The notes beneath the pieces are model-generated. The model did no database searches, was not told the origin of the DNA, and was given only the letters and a program-made list of their open reading frames with translations. Made by a program: the position numbers and the translations under genes. From contig QHZC01000199.1 in assembly GCA_003224515.1 (NCBI GenBank), positions 4,969-13,943 of the forward strand: DNA of 8,975 nucleotides, given 5' to 3'. Numbering within the stretch: position 1 is the first letter of the stretch; each line of letters begins with the position of its first letter. The stretch is from Acidobacteriota bacterium. Its GTDB lineage: Bacteria > Acidobacteriota > Terriglobia > Acidiferrales > UBA7541. Below are positions 1 to 6,940 of this stretch, in pieces.

Positions 1-1
1 G

Positions 2-1027
2 GTCGCCGAGAACATGCGGACCGAACTCGCCGGCGGACCGCATTCGTGGGGCGTGCGTCCGCCGACGCAAAACCTCGCCGCCTACAATTTTTACGTCCAG
101 GGCCGCTATCACCTGAATCAGCGCACCGAAGAAGCGTTGCGCAAAGCGATGGACTTCTTCGAGAAGGCAATCGCCGAAGATTCGGAATTTGCCCAAGCCT
201 ATTCCGGCATCTCCGATGCTTACGTTTTGCTCGGCCACTATGCGGTGTTATCGCCGGCGGAGGTCTGGACCAAGGCGGCATCGAATGCGGCATGGGCGGT
301 TCTGAAGGACGAACACTCAGCCGAGGCGCATACGTCACTAGCACACGTCAAAGCAACGCAGGACTGGGACTGGGCGGCAGCGGAACAGGAATACCGTCGT
401 GCCGTTGAGCTCGACCCGCGTTATCCGACCGCGCACCACTGGCAGGCCGTGTCGCTGTTGGCACCCATGGGACGACTCGCCGAAGCCAAAGAAGAAATGC
501 TTCTGGCTCAGGCGCTCGATCCGACCTCCTCGATCATTTCGCGCGACCTCGCCCGGATCTACTACTACATGGGAGATTTCGAGTCGGCGCTGGAACAGTG
601 CGATCACACGATTGAGCTGAACCCGCACTTCACTCCCGCTTATTGGATGCTGGGGTTCGTGCAGGAGAGCCGGGGCGAGTTCGACGAAGCATTCGCGGCA
701 TTGCAGCGCGCCATGCAATTGGGCGCAACAAGCCCCAGCATCAAGGCGGCTTTGGGGCACTGCTTGGCGGTCTCTGGCAAGAAGTCCGACGCGCTCCGGA
801 TAGTGAAAGAACTAAAGGCACTGCGCGACACGCGATATGTCTCTCCCTTTGACCTAGCACTGATTCACTTCGGACTTCGGCAGCTCGACCAAGGATTCGA
901 GTGGCTCACCAAAGCCTTCCAGGACCGCTGCTTTGAATTGATCCTGCTTAACGTGGATCCGCGGCTGAAGTCGCTGCGATCGGACCGGCGCTACGCGTCG
1001 TTATTCGCGCAACTACGATTGCCATAG
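2..1027 (+). CDS. TPR-repeat protein, 3' part (5' end outside window)
   Basis: The frame is open from the left edge; the ATG at 14 is only the first methionine inside the window, and the residues before it (VAEN) continue the same protein, so this is a C-terminal portion. In the numbering from that ATG, the motif 'AAYNFYVQGRYHLNQRT' (residues 22-38) and tandem helix pairs at about 41-75, 105-139, 172-205 and 206-239 are typical of tetratricopeptide repeats. Examples are the A/G...Y...G...EA...Y..A...DP patterns around 120-135 and 180-205. The tail 'DPRLKSLRSDRRYASL' (315-330) is a common ending of large Acidobacteriota TPR proteins. In those proteins the missing N-terminus is usually a CadC/ToxR-like winged helix or a Ser/Thr kinase domain; which one applies here cannot be seen. 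The role is probably signalling or protein-protein interaction. No enzyme residues are visible in this part. Confidence 0.85.
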   Translation, partial: VAENMRTELAGGPHSWGVRPPTQNLAAYNFYVQGRYHLNQRTEEALRKAMDFFEKAIAEDSEFAQAYSGISDAYVLLGHYAVLSPAEVWTKAASNAAWAVLKDEHSAEAHTSLAHVKATQDWDWAAAEQEYRRAVELDPRYPTAHHWQAVSLLAPMGRLAEAKEEMLLAQALDPTSSIISRDLARIYYYMGDFESALEQCDHTIELNPHFTPAYWMLGFVQESRGEFDEAFAALQRAMQLGATSPSIKAALGHCLAVSGKKSDALRIVKELKALRDTRYVSPFDLALIHFGLRQLDQGFEWLTKAFQDRCFELILLNVDPRLKSLRSDRRYASLFAQLRLP

Positions 1028-1045
1028 GTGCCGGGTATTAAAGAA

Positions 1046-1064
1046 GCGCGAAAGCGCGCCTTTT
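1046..1064 (+). terminator. Probable short intrinsic terminator after the TPR gene
   Basis: A perfect 5-bp GC stem (GCGCG 1046-1050, loop AAAG, CGCGC 1055-1059) is followed by C and TTTT (1061-1064). It starts 18 bp after the TPR stop codon, the right place for a terminator. The stem and the T run are both short, so it may be weak. Confidence 0.45.
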
Positions 1065-1157
1065 CCGCTACGGTAAAAGCACCGTTACAACTCCCTTCGC
1101 TGCCGTCGCGGGCGATATTTTATGAGCTGACGAATCACATTCCGCGAGAATCCCACT

Positions 1158-2576
1158 ATGGCAGGAACTGTAACGGCAAGGCCAATCACCGAGAAGCAAA
1201 CCGTCCAGGAACTCGTCCGCAGGGCGCGCGTGGCGATGCAGGAAATCGAGAACTACGACCAAGCCAAGCTCGACCGGCTCTGTCAGGCCGTAGGCTGGGC
1301 AACCGCGAACGAAAAGACGTTCACTCGCTTGTCGAACATGGGCGTGGACGAAAGTGGACTCGGTGACCGGGCGGGCCGTCCCAACAAACGCTTCAAGATC
1401 ATGGGCATTTTGCGCGACGCCCTGCGGCAGAAGAGCGTTGGGATCATCGAAGAGATCCCGGAGAGGGGGATCGTGAAGTATGCCAAGCCCGCAGGCGTGA
1501 TCGCCTCGCTGGTGCCGGTGACGAACGCCGCTCTTACAGAGGCGGGGAACGGGATTTACGCGGTCAAAGCGCGCGACGCAATCATCTTTTCGCCGCATCC
1601 GGCGAGCAAGAACACGACCATCGAGACGGTTCGAATTATGCGCGCGGCGCTGAAGAAGCAGGGTGCGCCGGAAGATGTGTTCCAGGTTGTGATGAAGCCG
1701 AGCATCCCACTCGCGCACGAGTTGATGGCGACCTGCGACCTGACCATTGCAACCGGCGGCGCAGCAATGGTCAGAGCCGCGTATAGCTCGGGCAAGCCTG
1801 CATACGGCGTAGGGGCCGGCAACGCCACGATGGTCATCGATGAGACCGCAAACATCGAAGAGGCGGCCCGGAATACCCGGCTCAGCAAGACCTCAGACAA
1901 CGGCTCCGGCTGCTCGGCGGATGGGAATCTGCTGGTCGAAGCGTCGATTTACGACGCCTTCCTCGAACAACTGCAAAAGGAAGGCGGATACCTCGTCAAT
2001 GACGGCGAGAAGAAGAAGCTAAAGCAGGTCATGTGGGACGCTGGAGGCCACCGGACGCCGCAGACGATTGCCCGAACTGCCGCGAAGATCGCCGAGTTGG
2101 CAGGATTCGCGATTCCAGCAGGCAAGACCTTCATCATCGTGAAGGGCTCGGACATCGGCAAGCAGCACTTGTTCTCCAGCGAGAAGCTGTCGCCCGTGCT
2201 CACGATCTTCAAATACTCTGGATTCGAGAATGCGCTGCAAATGGTCAAGCAGATCTACGAAGTGGGCGGTAAAGGGCATTCTTGTGGCATTTACTCATTC
2301 GACGACGCCCACATTCACCAGCTCGCCCTGACGGCTCCCGTCAGCCGAATGATGGTTCGCCAGCCGCAATCGAAGGCGAACGGCGGTGCCTGGACCAACG
2401 GCATGCCCATGACGTCCAGCATGGGGTGCGGCACCTGGGGCGGGAATATCACCAGTGAAAACATTTCGCTGAAGCACTACATGAACACGACCTGGGTGAG
2501 CCGACCGATCGCCGAGGACAGGCCTTCCGAAGCGGAGCTTTTCGGGGACTTCCTGAACAGCGAGACGTTCGATTAG
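1158..2576 (+). CDS. CoA-acylating aldehyde dehydrogenase, SauS/EutE-like
   Basis: This 472-residue protein is a complete member of the aldehyde dehydrogenase superfamily. The segment 'VKYAKPAGVIASLVPVTN' (106-123) matches the cofactor-binding region of the CoA-acylating branch (AdhE, EutE, SauS), and 'ATGGAAMVRAAYSSGKPAYG' (198-217) is the conserved glycine-rich loop. The catalytic thiol is most likely Cys252 in 'SDNGSGCSADG'. 'SEKLSPVL' (341-348) and the terminal block 'SMGCGTWGGN' (421-430) followed by SEN also fit sulfoacetaldehyde dehydrogenase-like enzymes. The expected reaction is aldehyde + NAD(P)+ + CoA to acyl-CoA, in the cytoplasm; the aldehyde cannot be told from sequence. No sulfoacetate, ethanolamine-utilisation or microcompartment gene is nearby, so a SauS name is not warranted. 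The start ATG lacks a clear Shine-Dalgarno but sits just before the first conserved region. Confidence 0.88.
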   Translation: MAGTVTARPITEKQTVQELVRRARVAMQEIENYDQAKLDRLCQAVGWATANEKTFTRLSNMGVDESGLGDRAGRPNKRFKIMGILRDALRQKSVGIIEEIPERGIVKYAKPAGVIASLVPVTNAALTEAGNGIYAVKARDAIIFSPHPASKNTTIETVRIMRAALKKQGAPEDVFQVVMKPSIPLAHELMATCDLTIATGGAAMVRAAYSSGKPAYGVGAGNATMVIDETANIEEAARNTRLSKTSDNGSGCSADGNLLVEASIYDAFLEQLQKEGGYLVNDGEKKKLKQVMWDAGGHRTPQTIARTAAKIAELAGFAIPAGKTFIIVKGSDIGKQHLFSSEKLSPVLTIFKYSGFENALQMVKQIYEVGGKGHSCGIYSFDDAHIHQLALTAPVSRMMVRQPQSKANGGAWTNGMPMTSSMGCGTWGGNITSENISLKHYMNTTWVSRPIAEDRPSEAELFGDFLNSETFD

Positions 2577-2759
2577 GCGCCCCGCCCTGCGCTATTGGCT
2601 GCCGGAGGGCCGCCTGACCCAGCAAAAACCTTTCTAAAGCCCAGAAGAATACCGTATCGGCACGGTTGAAGGGTTGTGAATGCAACAAATCCCGGGGTAG
2701 TGTGCGATTGCTCGCCAACGAAGAAGAGACAAGCCCCGCTGTGCTGGGCAGAAATCTTC
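2577..2759. other. Intergenic region upstream of the TonB receptor gene
   Basis: This stretch separates the aldehyde dehydrogenase from the receptor gene. I see no tRNA, no convincing -35/-10 pair and no strong hairpin. The promoter for the receptor gene should lie here but cannot be placed by eye. Confidence 0.5.
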
Positions 2760-2765
2760 GAGGAG
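2760..2765 (+). promoter_or_regulatory. Ribosome binding site of the TonB receptor gene
   Basis: GAGGAG lies 10 nt before the ATG at 2776. It supports that start, which also gives a proper signal peptide. Confidence 0.65.
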
Positions 2766-2775
2766 CACCCCGCAA

Positions 2776-3654
2776 ATGTCTAAGAACTTTTGCAGCTTCC
2801 TGGCTGGAATGAGTCGATCGAAGCGTCTTCACCTTTCGATCTGCGCGCTATTTTCGATCGTCGCTCTTGCTCAGACGACCCAAGTTTCGCAGGTCTCGGG
2901 ACGGGTTTCGGACCCGACCGGCACGGTCGTGCCCGGCGCCGAGGTGAAGATTACGAACATCGAGACCGGCTTCACGCGCTCCGCGCAGACCGATGCCGAC
3001 GGCGCGGTCGTCCTCCCGAACTTGCCCGTCGGTCAGTACAAGCTGGAAGTTCAGAAGCAGGGCTTCACCAGCTACGTACAGCAGAAAATCGTGCTCCAGG
3101 TGAACACGAATCCCAGCATCCCAGTCACGCTTCAGGTCGGCCCTCAATCCGAGCACATCGAAGTGCAGGCCTACGTCGCCATGGTGGAGACCCACAGCAC
3201 GGTAGTCGGACAGGTCATCGATCAGTCGCGCGTTGTTGAATTGCCGCTGAATGGTCGCAATGTCACCCAATTGGTAGGGCTCTCAGGCGCCGCTGTGGCC
3301 TACGAACCGTCCCGCGACGGCGGCCAGGCGCTCGTTTTGAACAAGAACCATCCCACCGCCTCGCCGTATTCCGTGGCCGGCGGCCAAGCCGGACAGACGC
3401 TGTTTGCGCTCGACGGTGCTCCGCACATGGATCCGTCGTCGAACATCGGCCTTCCCATGCCAATGCCGGATGCACTGCAGGAGTTCAAGCTCGAGACCAG
3501 CTCTTTGCCGGCAAACTACGGCACGCAGCCGGGTGGCGTGGTGAACGTGGTGACGAAATCGGGCACAAACCAGCTGAACGGATCGGTTACCGGTAATGAC
3601 GGCTTGAAACGACACCATTTCCGGTGGCTCTCTCGGAGGCGCCATCCTCCGTGA
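2776..3654 (+). pseudogene. Oar-like TonB-dependent receptor, N-terminal part of a broken gene
   Basis: Residues 1-32 form a signal peptide with a likely cut after 'IVALA' before QTTQ. Residues 38-120 are a carboxypeptidase-regulatory-like beta-sandwich ('SGRVSDPTGTVVPGAEVKIT', then 'LPNLPVGQYKLEVQKQGF'). Residues 145-270 are the TonB receptor plug ('VVELPLNGRNVTQLVGLSG', 'ALDGAPHMD', 'PDALQEFKLETSSLPANYG', 'GGVVNVVTKSGTNQLNGS'). The family sits in the outer membrane and imports large substrates with TonB energy; full-length members usually have around 1000 residues. Here the frame runs into unrelated residues after 'DGLKR' (275-279) and stops at 292. Homology resumes one frame over, so a frameshift lies near 3605-3613. 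In addition, the usual 'EFxRN...NARNFF' stretch between NGS and DGLKR is missing. Confidence 0.85.
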
Positions 3655-4147
3655 CAAGTTGTTTTTCTTCCGCGGTTACCAGGGAACCCACGAAACCATT
3701 TCTCCGGCCGCGAACATTGCTTTCGTTGCCACTCCGGCAACGCTGCAGGGCGACTTCACCGCGATCGCATCGCCGGCCTGCAACAACGGCAAACAGGTCA
3801 CGCTCAAGGCACGGTTCGCAAATAACAAAGTTCCTGGGGGATCACTGAATTCGGTCGCGCTGGCGATGCTGAAATTTCTTCCGCTGTCGAACGACCCGTG
3901 CGGCCAGCTGACGTACTCGATCCCTGGTCGCGACCACGACAATCAGGAAACCGGGCGCGTCGACTGGAACAGGAGCGCGACTCACTCCATCTTCGCCTGG
4001 TACTTCGTCACCGATTTTGAGCACCCCCCGATCTTCAACAACAACCTACTGAATGCCTCGACAGATCCCAGCGTCGACCTCGCCGACCTGTTACCACTTT
4101 CAGTGCAGTTATCAAGCCGGAACACTCACGCGGAGTGTTCCGGCTGA
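3608..4147 (+). pseudogene. TonB-dependent receptor, shifted continuation with truncated barrel
   Basis: In the frame +1 relative to the upstream part the sequence reads 'DTISGGSLGGAILRDKLFFF' and then RGYQGTHE. This is the classic start of the beta-barrel in Acidobacteriota Oar-like receptors, normally written GGSLGGPI..DKLFFF.GYQGTR. It continues with recognisable family sequence ('GDFTAIASPACNNGK', 'LKFLPLSNDPCGQLTYSIP', 'GRVDWNRSATHSIFAWYF') up to about 4070. Then it turns into unrelated residues that read through a hairpin to a stop. Several hundred barrel residues are therefore absent. It has no plausible start of its own with a ribosome site, and it is best regarded as the 3' remnant of the same gene that starts at 2776. 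Confidence 0.82.
4116..4144 (+). terminator. Perfect 12-bp hairpin, probable terminator of the receptor gene
   Basis: GCCGGAACACTC (4116-4127), loop ACGCG and GAGTGTTCCGGC (4133-4144) form a perfect stem. Only a T-rich run (TGATTCTTTG) follows rather than a clean U tract. It lies just past the point where receptor homology ends and just before the methyltransferase ribosome site. It probably marks the original end of the receptor gene. Attenuation of the downstream gene is an alternative. Confidence 0.6.
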
Positions 4148-4153
4148 TTCTTT

Positions 4154-4157
4154 GAGG
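4154..4157 (+). promoter_or_regulatory. Ribosome binding site of the O-methyltransferase
   Basis: GAGG lies 5 nt before the ATG at 4163, close but acceptable, and it fixes that start. It begins only 10 nt after the hairpin stem at 4116-4144. Confidence 0.5.
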
Positions 4158-4162
4158 CCAAA

Positions 4163-4843
4163 ATGGAACACATTGATGAAGCTCTCCTAAAGAAGGTCGA
4201 CTCATTCATCGAATCGGCGTTCGCACCGTCCGATGACGTGCTCACGGCAGCTCTCCGCGATGCCGACGCCGCCGGGCTTCCGGCGATTCACGTCTCCTCG
4301 AACGAAGGCAAGCTGCTCTATCTGCTGGCCCTCATCGCAAATGCCCGAAGAGTGTTGGAGATCGGGACACTCGGCGGCTACAGCACCATCTGGCTTGGAC
4401 GTGCGGTCGCGCCGGGCGGGAGAGTGGTTACTCTGGAGTCCAATTCCCTTCATGCGAAAGTCTCGCGCGGCAACATCGAGCGCGCCGGTCTCCGGGACAT
4501 TATTCAGATACGCGAAGGAAGAGCTGCAGAAACGCTGGAAACGATGATCGCCGCGAGAGAAGAGCCTTTCGACCTGATCTTTATCGACGCGGATAAGCCG
4601 TCGTACGTTGAATATCTGCGACTCGCGCTGAAGCTGTCGCGGCCCGGGACGGTCATACTCGCTGACAATCTCATCTGCAATGGGCGAGTGTTCGACGCCG
4701 ATGCGGATGAAAATGCCCGCGGAGTTAAGGCATACAACGAGGCCATCACGTCGGATACCCGACTGGAATCTCTCATTGTCCCCATCTTTCGCGAAAAACT
4801 GGACGGGCTAGGAATTTCAATCGTCCGCACGACCGAGCGCTAG
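4163..4843 (+). CDS. SAM-dependent O-methyltransferase, family 3 (catechol/caffeoyl-CoA type)
   Basis: The 226 residues match the usual 210-230 length of the Methyltransf_3 family. Motif I for S-adenosylmethionine binding is 'VLEIGTLGGYSTIWLG' (64-79), the acidic ribose-binding residue is Glu92 in 'VTLESN', and 'FDLIFIDADK' (136-145) with 'ILADNL' (165-170) supplies the metal-binding Asp142, Asp168 and Asn169 expected of catechol O-methyltransferase-like enzymes. The C-terminal 'GLGISIVR' strand is also typical. It methylates a hydroxyl group on a small, probably aromatic, substrate in the cytoplasm; the substrate cannot be told from sequence. All key residues are present and the gene looks intact, unlike the receptor gene before it. 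Its stop codon overlaps the stop of the convergent aroKB gene. Confidence 0.9.
   Translation: MEHIDEALLKKVDSFIESAFAPSDDVLTAALRDADAAGLPAIHVSSNEGKLLYLLALIANARRVLEIGTLGGYSTIWLGRAVAPGGRVVTLESNSLHAKVSRGNIERAGLRDIIQIREGRAAETLETMIAAREEPFDLIFIDADKPSYVEYLRLALKLSRPGTVILADNLICNGRVFDADADENARGVKAYNEAITSDTRLESLIVPIFREKLDGLGISIVRTTER
4840..4843. other. Convergent stop-codon overlap (CTAG)
   Basis: The palindrome CTAG holds TAG on the + strand (methyltransferase stop, 4841-4843) and TAG on the - strand (aroKB stop, 4842-4840). The two genes therefore end tail to tail with a 4-base overlap, and no separate terminator lies between them. Confidence 0.9.
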
Positions 4844-6546
4844 CCGCGGTGCTGGCTCATCGTTGCGGACGAATGTTCTTCGATCACCGCGATCAGGTCG
4901 GCTTCGCTGACGGAGCTAGAAACCGTAGCCCGCCCGACTTCTACCGGAAGAATCCAGCGGGGAGTGTCGCCGAAAACTTTCTTGTCGTTACGGACGCGGG
5001 AGAGGAGCACATCCATCGACACCTTAGGCAGCTTCGTCGGCAATCCAAACCGCGTGAGCAGTTCGTTTTGGCGCGCCGCGACATCGGGCTTCGCCAAACC
5101 CAAACGGAGGGCAATGCGAGACGTTTCGAGGGCATGCCCAATCGTGTGACCGTAATTGAGGAGAATCCTGTGCTCACCGAAGTCGCGCTCATCGCTGGCG
5201 ACAACCTGCGCCTTGAGCGCAACGCAGCGGGCGATGATGTTCAGCAGGATGCGTTTCTCCAGCCCCTTCAGTTGAACGACGTTCGCGCTTACGACCTCGA
5301 ACAGCGTGGCACCGCTGATCTCATCGCGCAGGAGCGAGCTTTCGAGCATCGCGTATTTGACGACTTCGGCCCAAGCCGCGCGTAGCTGCTCTTGGGGCTC
5401 ATCGCGCAGCAATGCCGCATCTGTCCAGACAAGTCGCGGATGATAGAAGGTGCCAATCAGATTGCGTGCACGAGGATGATTGAGCGCCGTCTTACCGCCG
5501 ATCGAGGTGTCAACCATGCCCTCAAGCGACGTCGGCACTTTCACCATCGCAACACCACGCATGTAGGTTGAAGCAGCGAAGCCGCCGACATCGTCGATCG
5601 CGCCGCCGCCAACAATGAGCAGAACATCGTTGCGGCGAAAACGGATGGCAAGTAGCCAATCGTGGATGGCGTTTACATGGTCCGAGGTCTTGATCGACTC
5701 CTCATCGGGAATGTCGCGTACGTCAACCTTCAGTCCTGCTCTCTGCAAAGCCTGCTCTAAAGTTGAGCCGACGCGTTGCCATACGCGCCTGTCGGTGAGG
5801 ACGGCAGCGTGCCTGGCCTGCGGAAGCACACGCTTGATCTGATCCCCAACGCCGGCAAGATTCTCCCAACCGACGATCACCTGATAAGGCCATAGCCCGG
5901 CGGCTACAACAATCGGCGGCGGTTGGTCCGGATCCAGCGAGTGGCGCATTGGCCCCGCAGTGTCTTGGGACACTAGCGGCTCTATCGAGTTTTCCAGGAT
6001 TTCCACAGCGCGAATGACTTCGTCCACCACCTGTTCTTCCGTCAGGCGATCGGTGTGTACGGTCCAATCGGCAAGACCGTACGCCGGCTGCCGGGTGTGC
6101 TTCAGCGAGCGGATTTGATCGAGCGGATACACCGCGTCGAGGAGGGGCCGAATGGCCCTGGGATCCGATCCCTTGAGTTGTTGCTGAATCCGGGAGTACA
6201 AGATGGGGGGCTGAGCTTCAAGCAAGATGATCCATCCGTTGCTCGTCATTAAATTCCGGTTTTCGGCGCGAACAACCGTGCCCCCGCCAGTGGCAATCAC
6301 GAACGCACCGGCATTGGACGCTGCGATCAGCGCGTCTGTTTCTCTCGCGCGAAACCCCTGCTCGCCCTCTTGATTAAAGATGTCAAGAATCGACATGCCG
6401 CTGCGCTCGACGATCATGTCATCGAGGTCGCAAGATTGGCAATCAAGTCGCTCAGCAAGTCGCTTTGCGATCGTCGACTTACCTGAACCGCTGAATCCGA
6501 CAAGATAAATTCCGCGGCAACTTTTCGTTTGTTTAACTTCCGTCAT
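4840..6546 (-). CDS. aroKB: Fused shikimate kinase / 3-dehydroquinate synthase (AroK-AroB)
   Basis: The N-terminal ~185 residues are shikimate kinase, with Walker A 'GFSGSGKST' (18-26), the 'DLDD' substrate motif (41-44), 'FRARE' (66-70) and 'ATGGG' (86-90). Numbering runs from the TTG at 6549. After a linker, residues ~212-560 are 3-dehydroquinate synthase, which turns DAHP into 3-dehydroquinate with NAD+ and a divalent metal. Visible are 'GGGAIDDVGGFAASTYMRGV' (314-333), 'DTSIGGKTALNHP' (347-359), 'AEVVKYAML' with Glu395/Lys398, 'DERDFGEHRILLNYGHTIGH' (453-472) and 'NDKKVFGD' (521-528). Two things are odd: about 20 residues carrying the HGE metal-ligand motif are missing after 'ALETS', and the usual GGGVIGD reads GGGAIDD. 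The synthase half may be impaired. The ATG at 6546 is preferred over the TTG one codon upstream; no clear ribosome site is visible for either. Confidence 0.9.
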   Translation of the reverse strand: MTEVKQTKSCRGIYLVGFSGSGKSTIAKRLAERLDCQSCDLDDMIVERSGMSILDIFNQEGEQGFRARETDALIAASNAGAFVIATGGGTVVRAENRNLMTSNGWIILLEAQPPILYSRIQQQLKGSDPRAIRPLLDAVYPLDQIRSLKHTRQPAYGLADWTVHTDRLTEEQVVDEVIRAVEILENSIEPLVSQDTAGPMRHSLDPDQPPPIVVAAGLWPYQVIVGWENLAGVGDQIKRVLPQARHAAVLTDRRVWQRVGSTLEQALQRAGLKVDVRDIPDEESIKTSDHVNAIHDWLLAIRFRRNDVLLIVGGGAIDDVGGFAASTYMRGVAMVKVPTSLEGMVDTSIGGKTALNHPRARNLIGTFYHPRLVWTDAALLRDEPQEQLRAAWAEVVKYAMLESSLLRDEISGATLFEVVSANVVQLKGLEKRILLNIIARCVALKAQVVASDERDFGEHRILLNYGHTIGHALETSRIALRLGLAKPDVAARQNELLTRFGLPTKLPKVSMDVLLSRVRNDKKVFGDTPRWILPVEVGRATVSSSVSEADLIAVIEEHSSATMSQHRG

Positions 6547-6615
6547 CAACTTAGAGTAGCTATTGAAGAATCTGTCTGCGAGACGAACACGACGACCCAG
6601 AGCGGGTTTGACTGT

Positions 6616-6828
6616 TTACGTCGGGAGCGTTGAACTCAACTCTAACAGTCCGTGCAACCGCTGTGCAGGCCCTCTGTCGTTCAGCGCTGCAACCTTGGCG
6701 ACGAGAGCGCCGTCCGTTCCGGACGCTAAACGCTCGAGCAATCGCATCAACTGGATTCGAGCGGCAGCTCGAACACTACCGATAGACCGTCCATGCCACA
6801 ACAGGACCAGAAGCCGTTGTGCTTCCAC
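6616..6828 (-). CDS. Hypothetical small helical protein between aroD and aroKB (uncertain)
   Basis: This 70-residue frame starts at a GTG and could extend a few codons upstream (QLLQEL) before a stop. It is Leu/Arg/Ala-rich and reads like amphipathic helices ('RIQLMRLLERLASGTDGALV' in the middle). It lies on the same strand as aroD and aroKB, in the 394-bp gap between them. I do not recognise a family. It has no evident ribosome site and could be a decayed gene or chance, but it is the best candidate in a gap unusually long for two genes of one pathway. Confidence 0.25.
   Translation of the reverse strand: MEAQRLLVLLWHGRSIGSVRAAARIQLMRLLERLASGTDGALVAKVAALNDRGPAQRLHGLLELSSTLPT
6756..6773. repeat. 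Inverted repeat in the aroD-aroKB gap
   Basis: TTCGAGC (6756-6762), loop GGCA and GCTCGAA (6767-6773) form a perfect 7-bp stem. No T run follows on either strand. It could be a protein-binding site or mRNA structure, and it lies within the possible small reading frame. Confidence 0.35.
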
Positions 6829-6940
6829 CAGCTCCTGAAGTAGCTGCTATCCCGCTGCTCACTGACGGGCTCGTGCTCCGGCTGCATATCGTTCAATTTA
6901 CCCCAGTTAAGGGACCTCTTCAATGAGGGTTATGTGCGAT

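Noticed and set aside
1068..1718. Long - strand frame opposite the aldehyde dehydrogenase
   Set aside because: It is rich in His/Arg with no domain pattern, as expected for a shadow of a GC-rich gene.
4849..5385. Long + strand frame opposite aroKB
   Set aside because: It has no recognisable protein features and lies wholly antisense to the well-conserved synthase domain.
6547..6549. TTG one codon upstream as the aroKB start
   Set aside because: It directly precedes an ATG; neither has a clear ribosome site, and ATG is the more usual choice.
6563..6838. 91-codon + strand frame in the aroD-aroKB gap
   Set aside because: It is Arg/Ser-rich, has no ribosome site and no domain, and is antisense to the slightly better - strand candidate.
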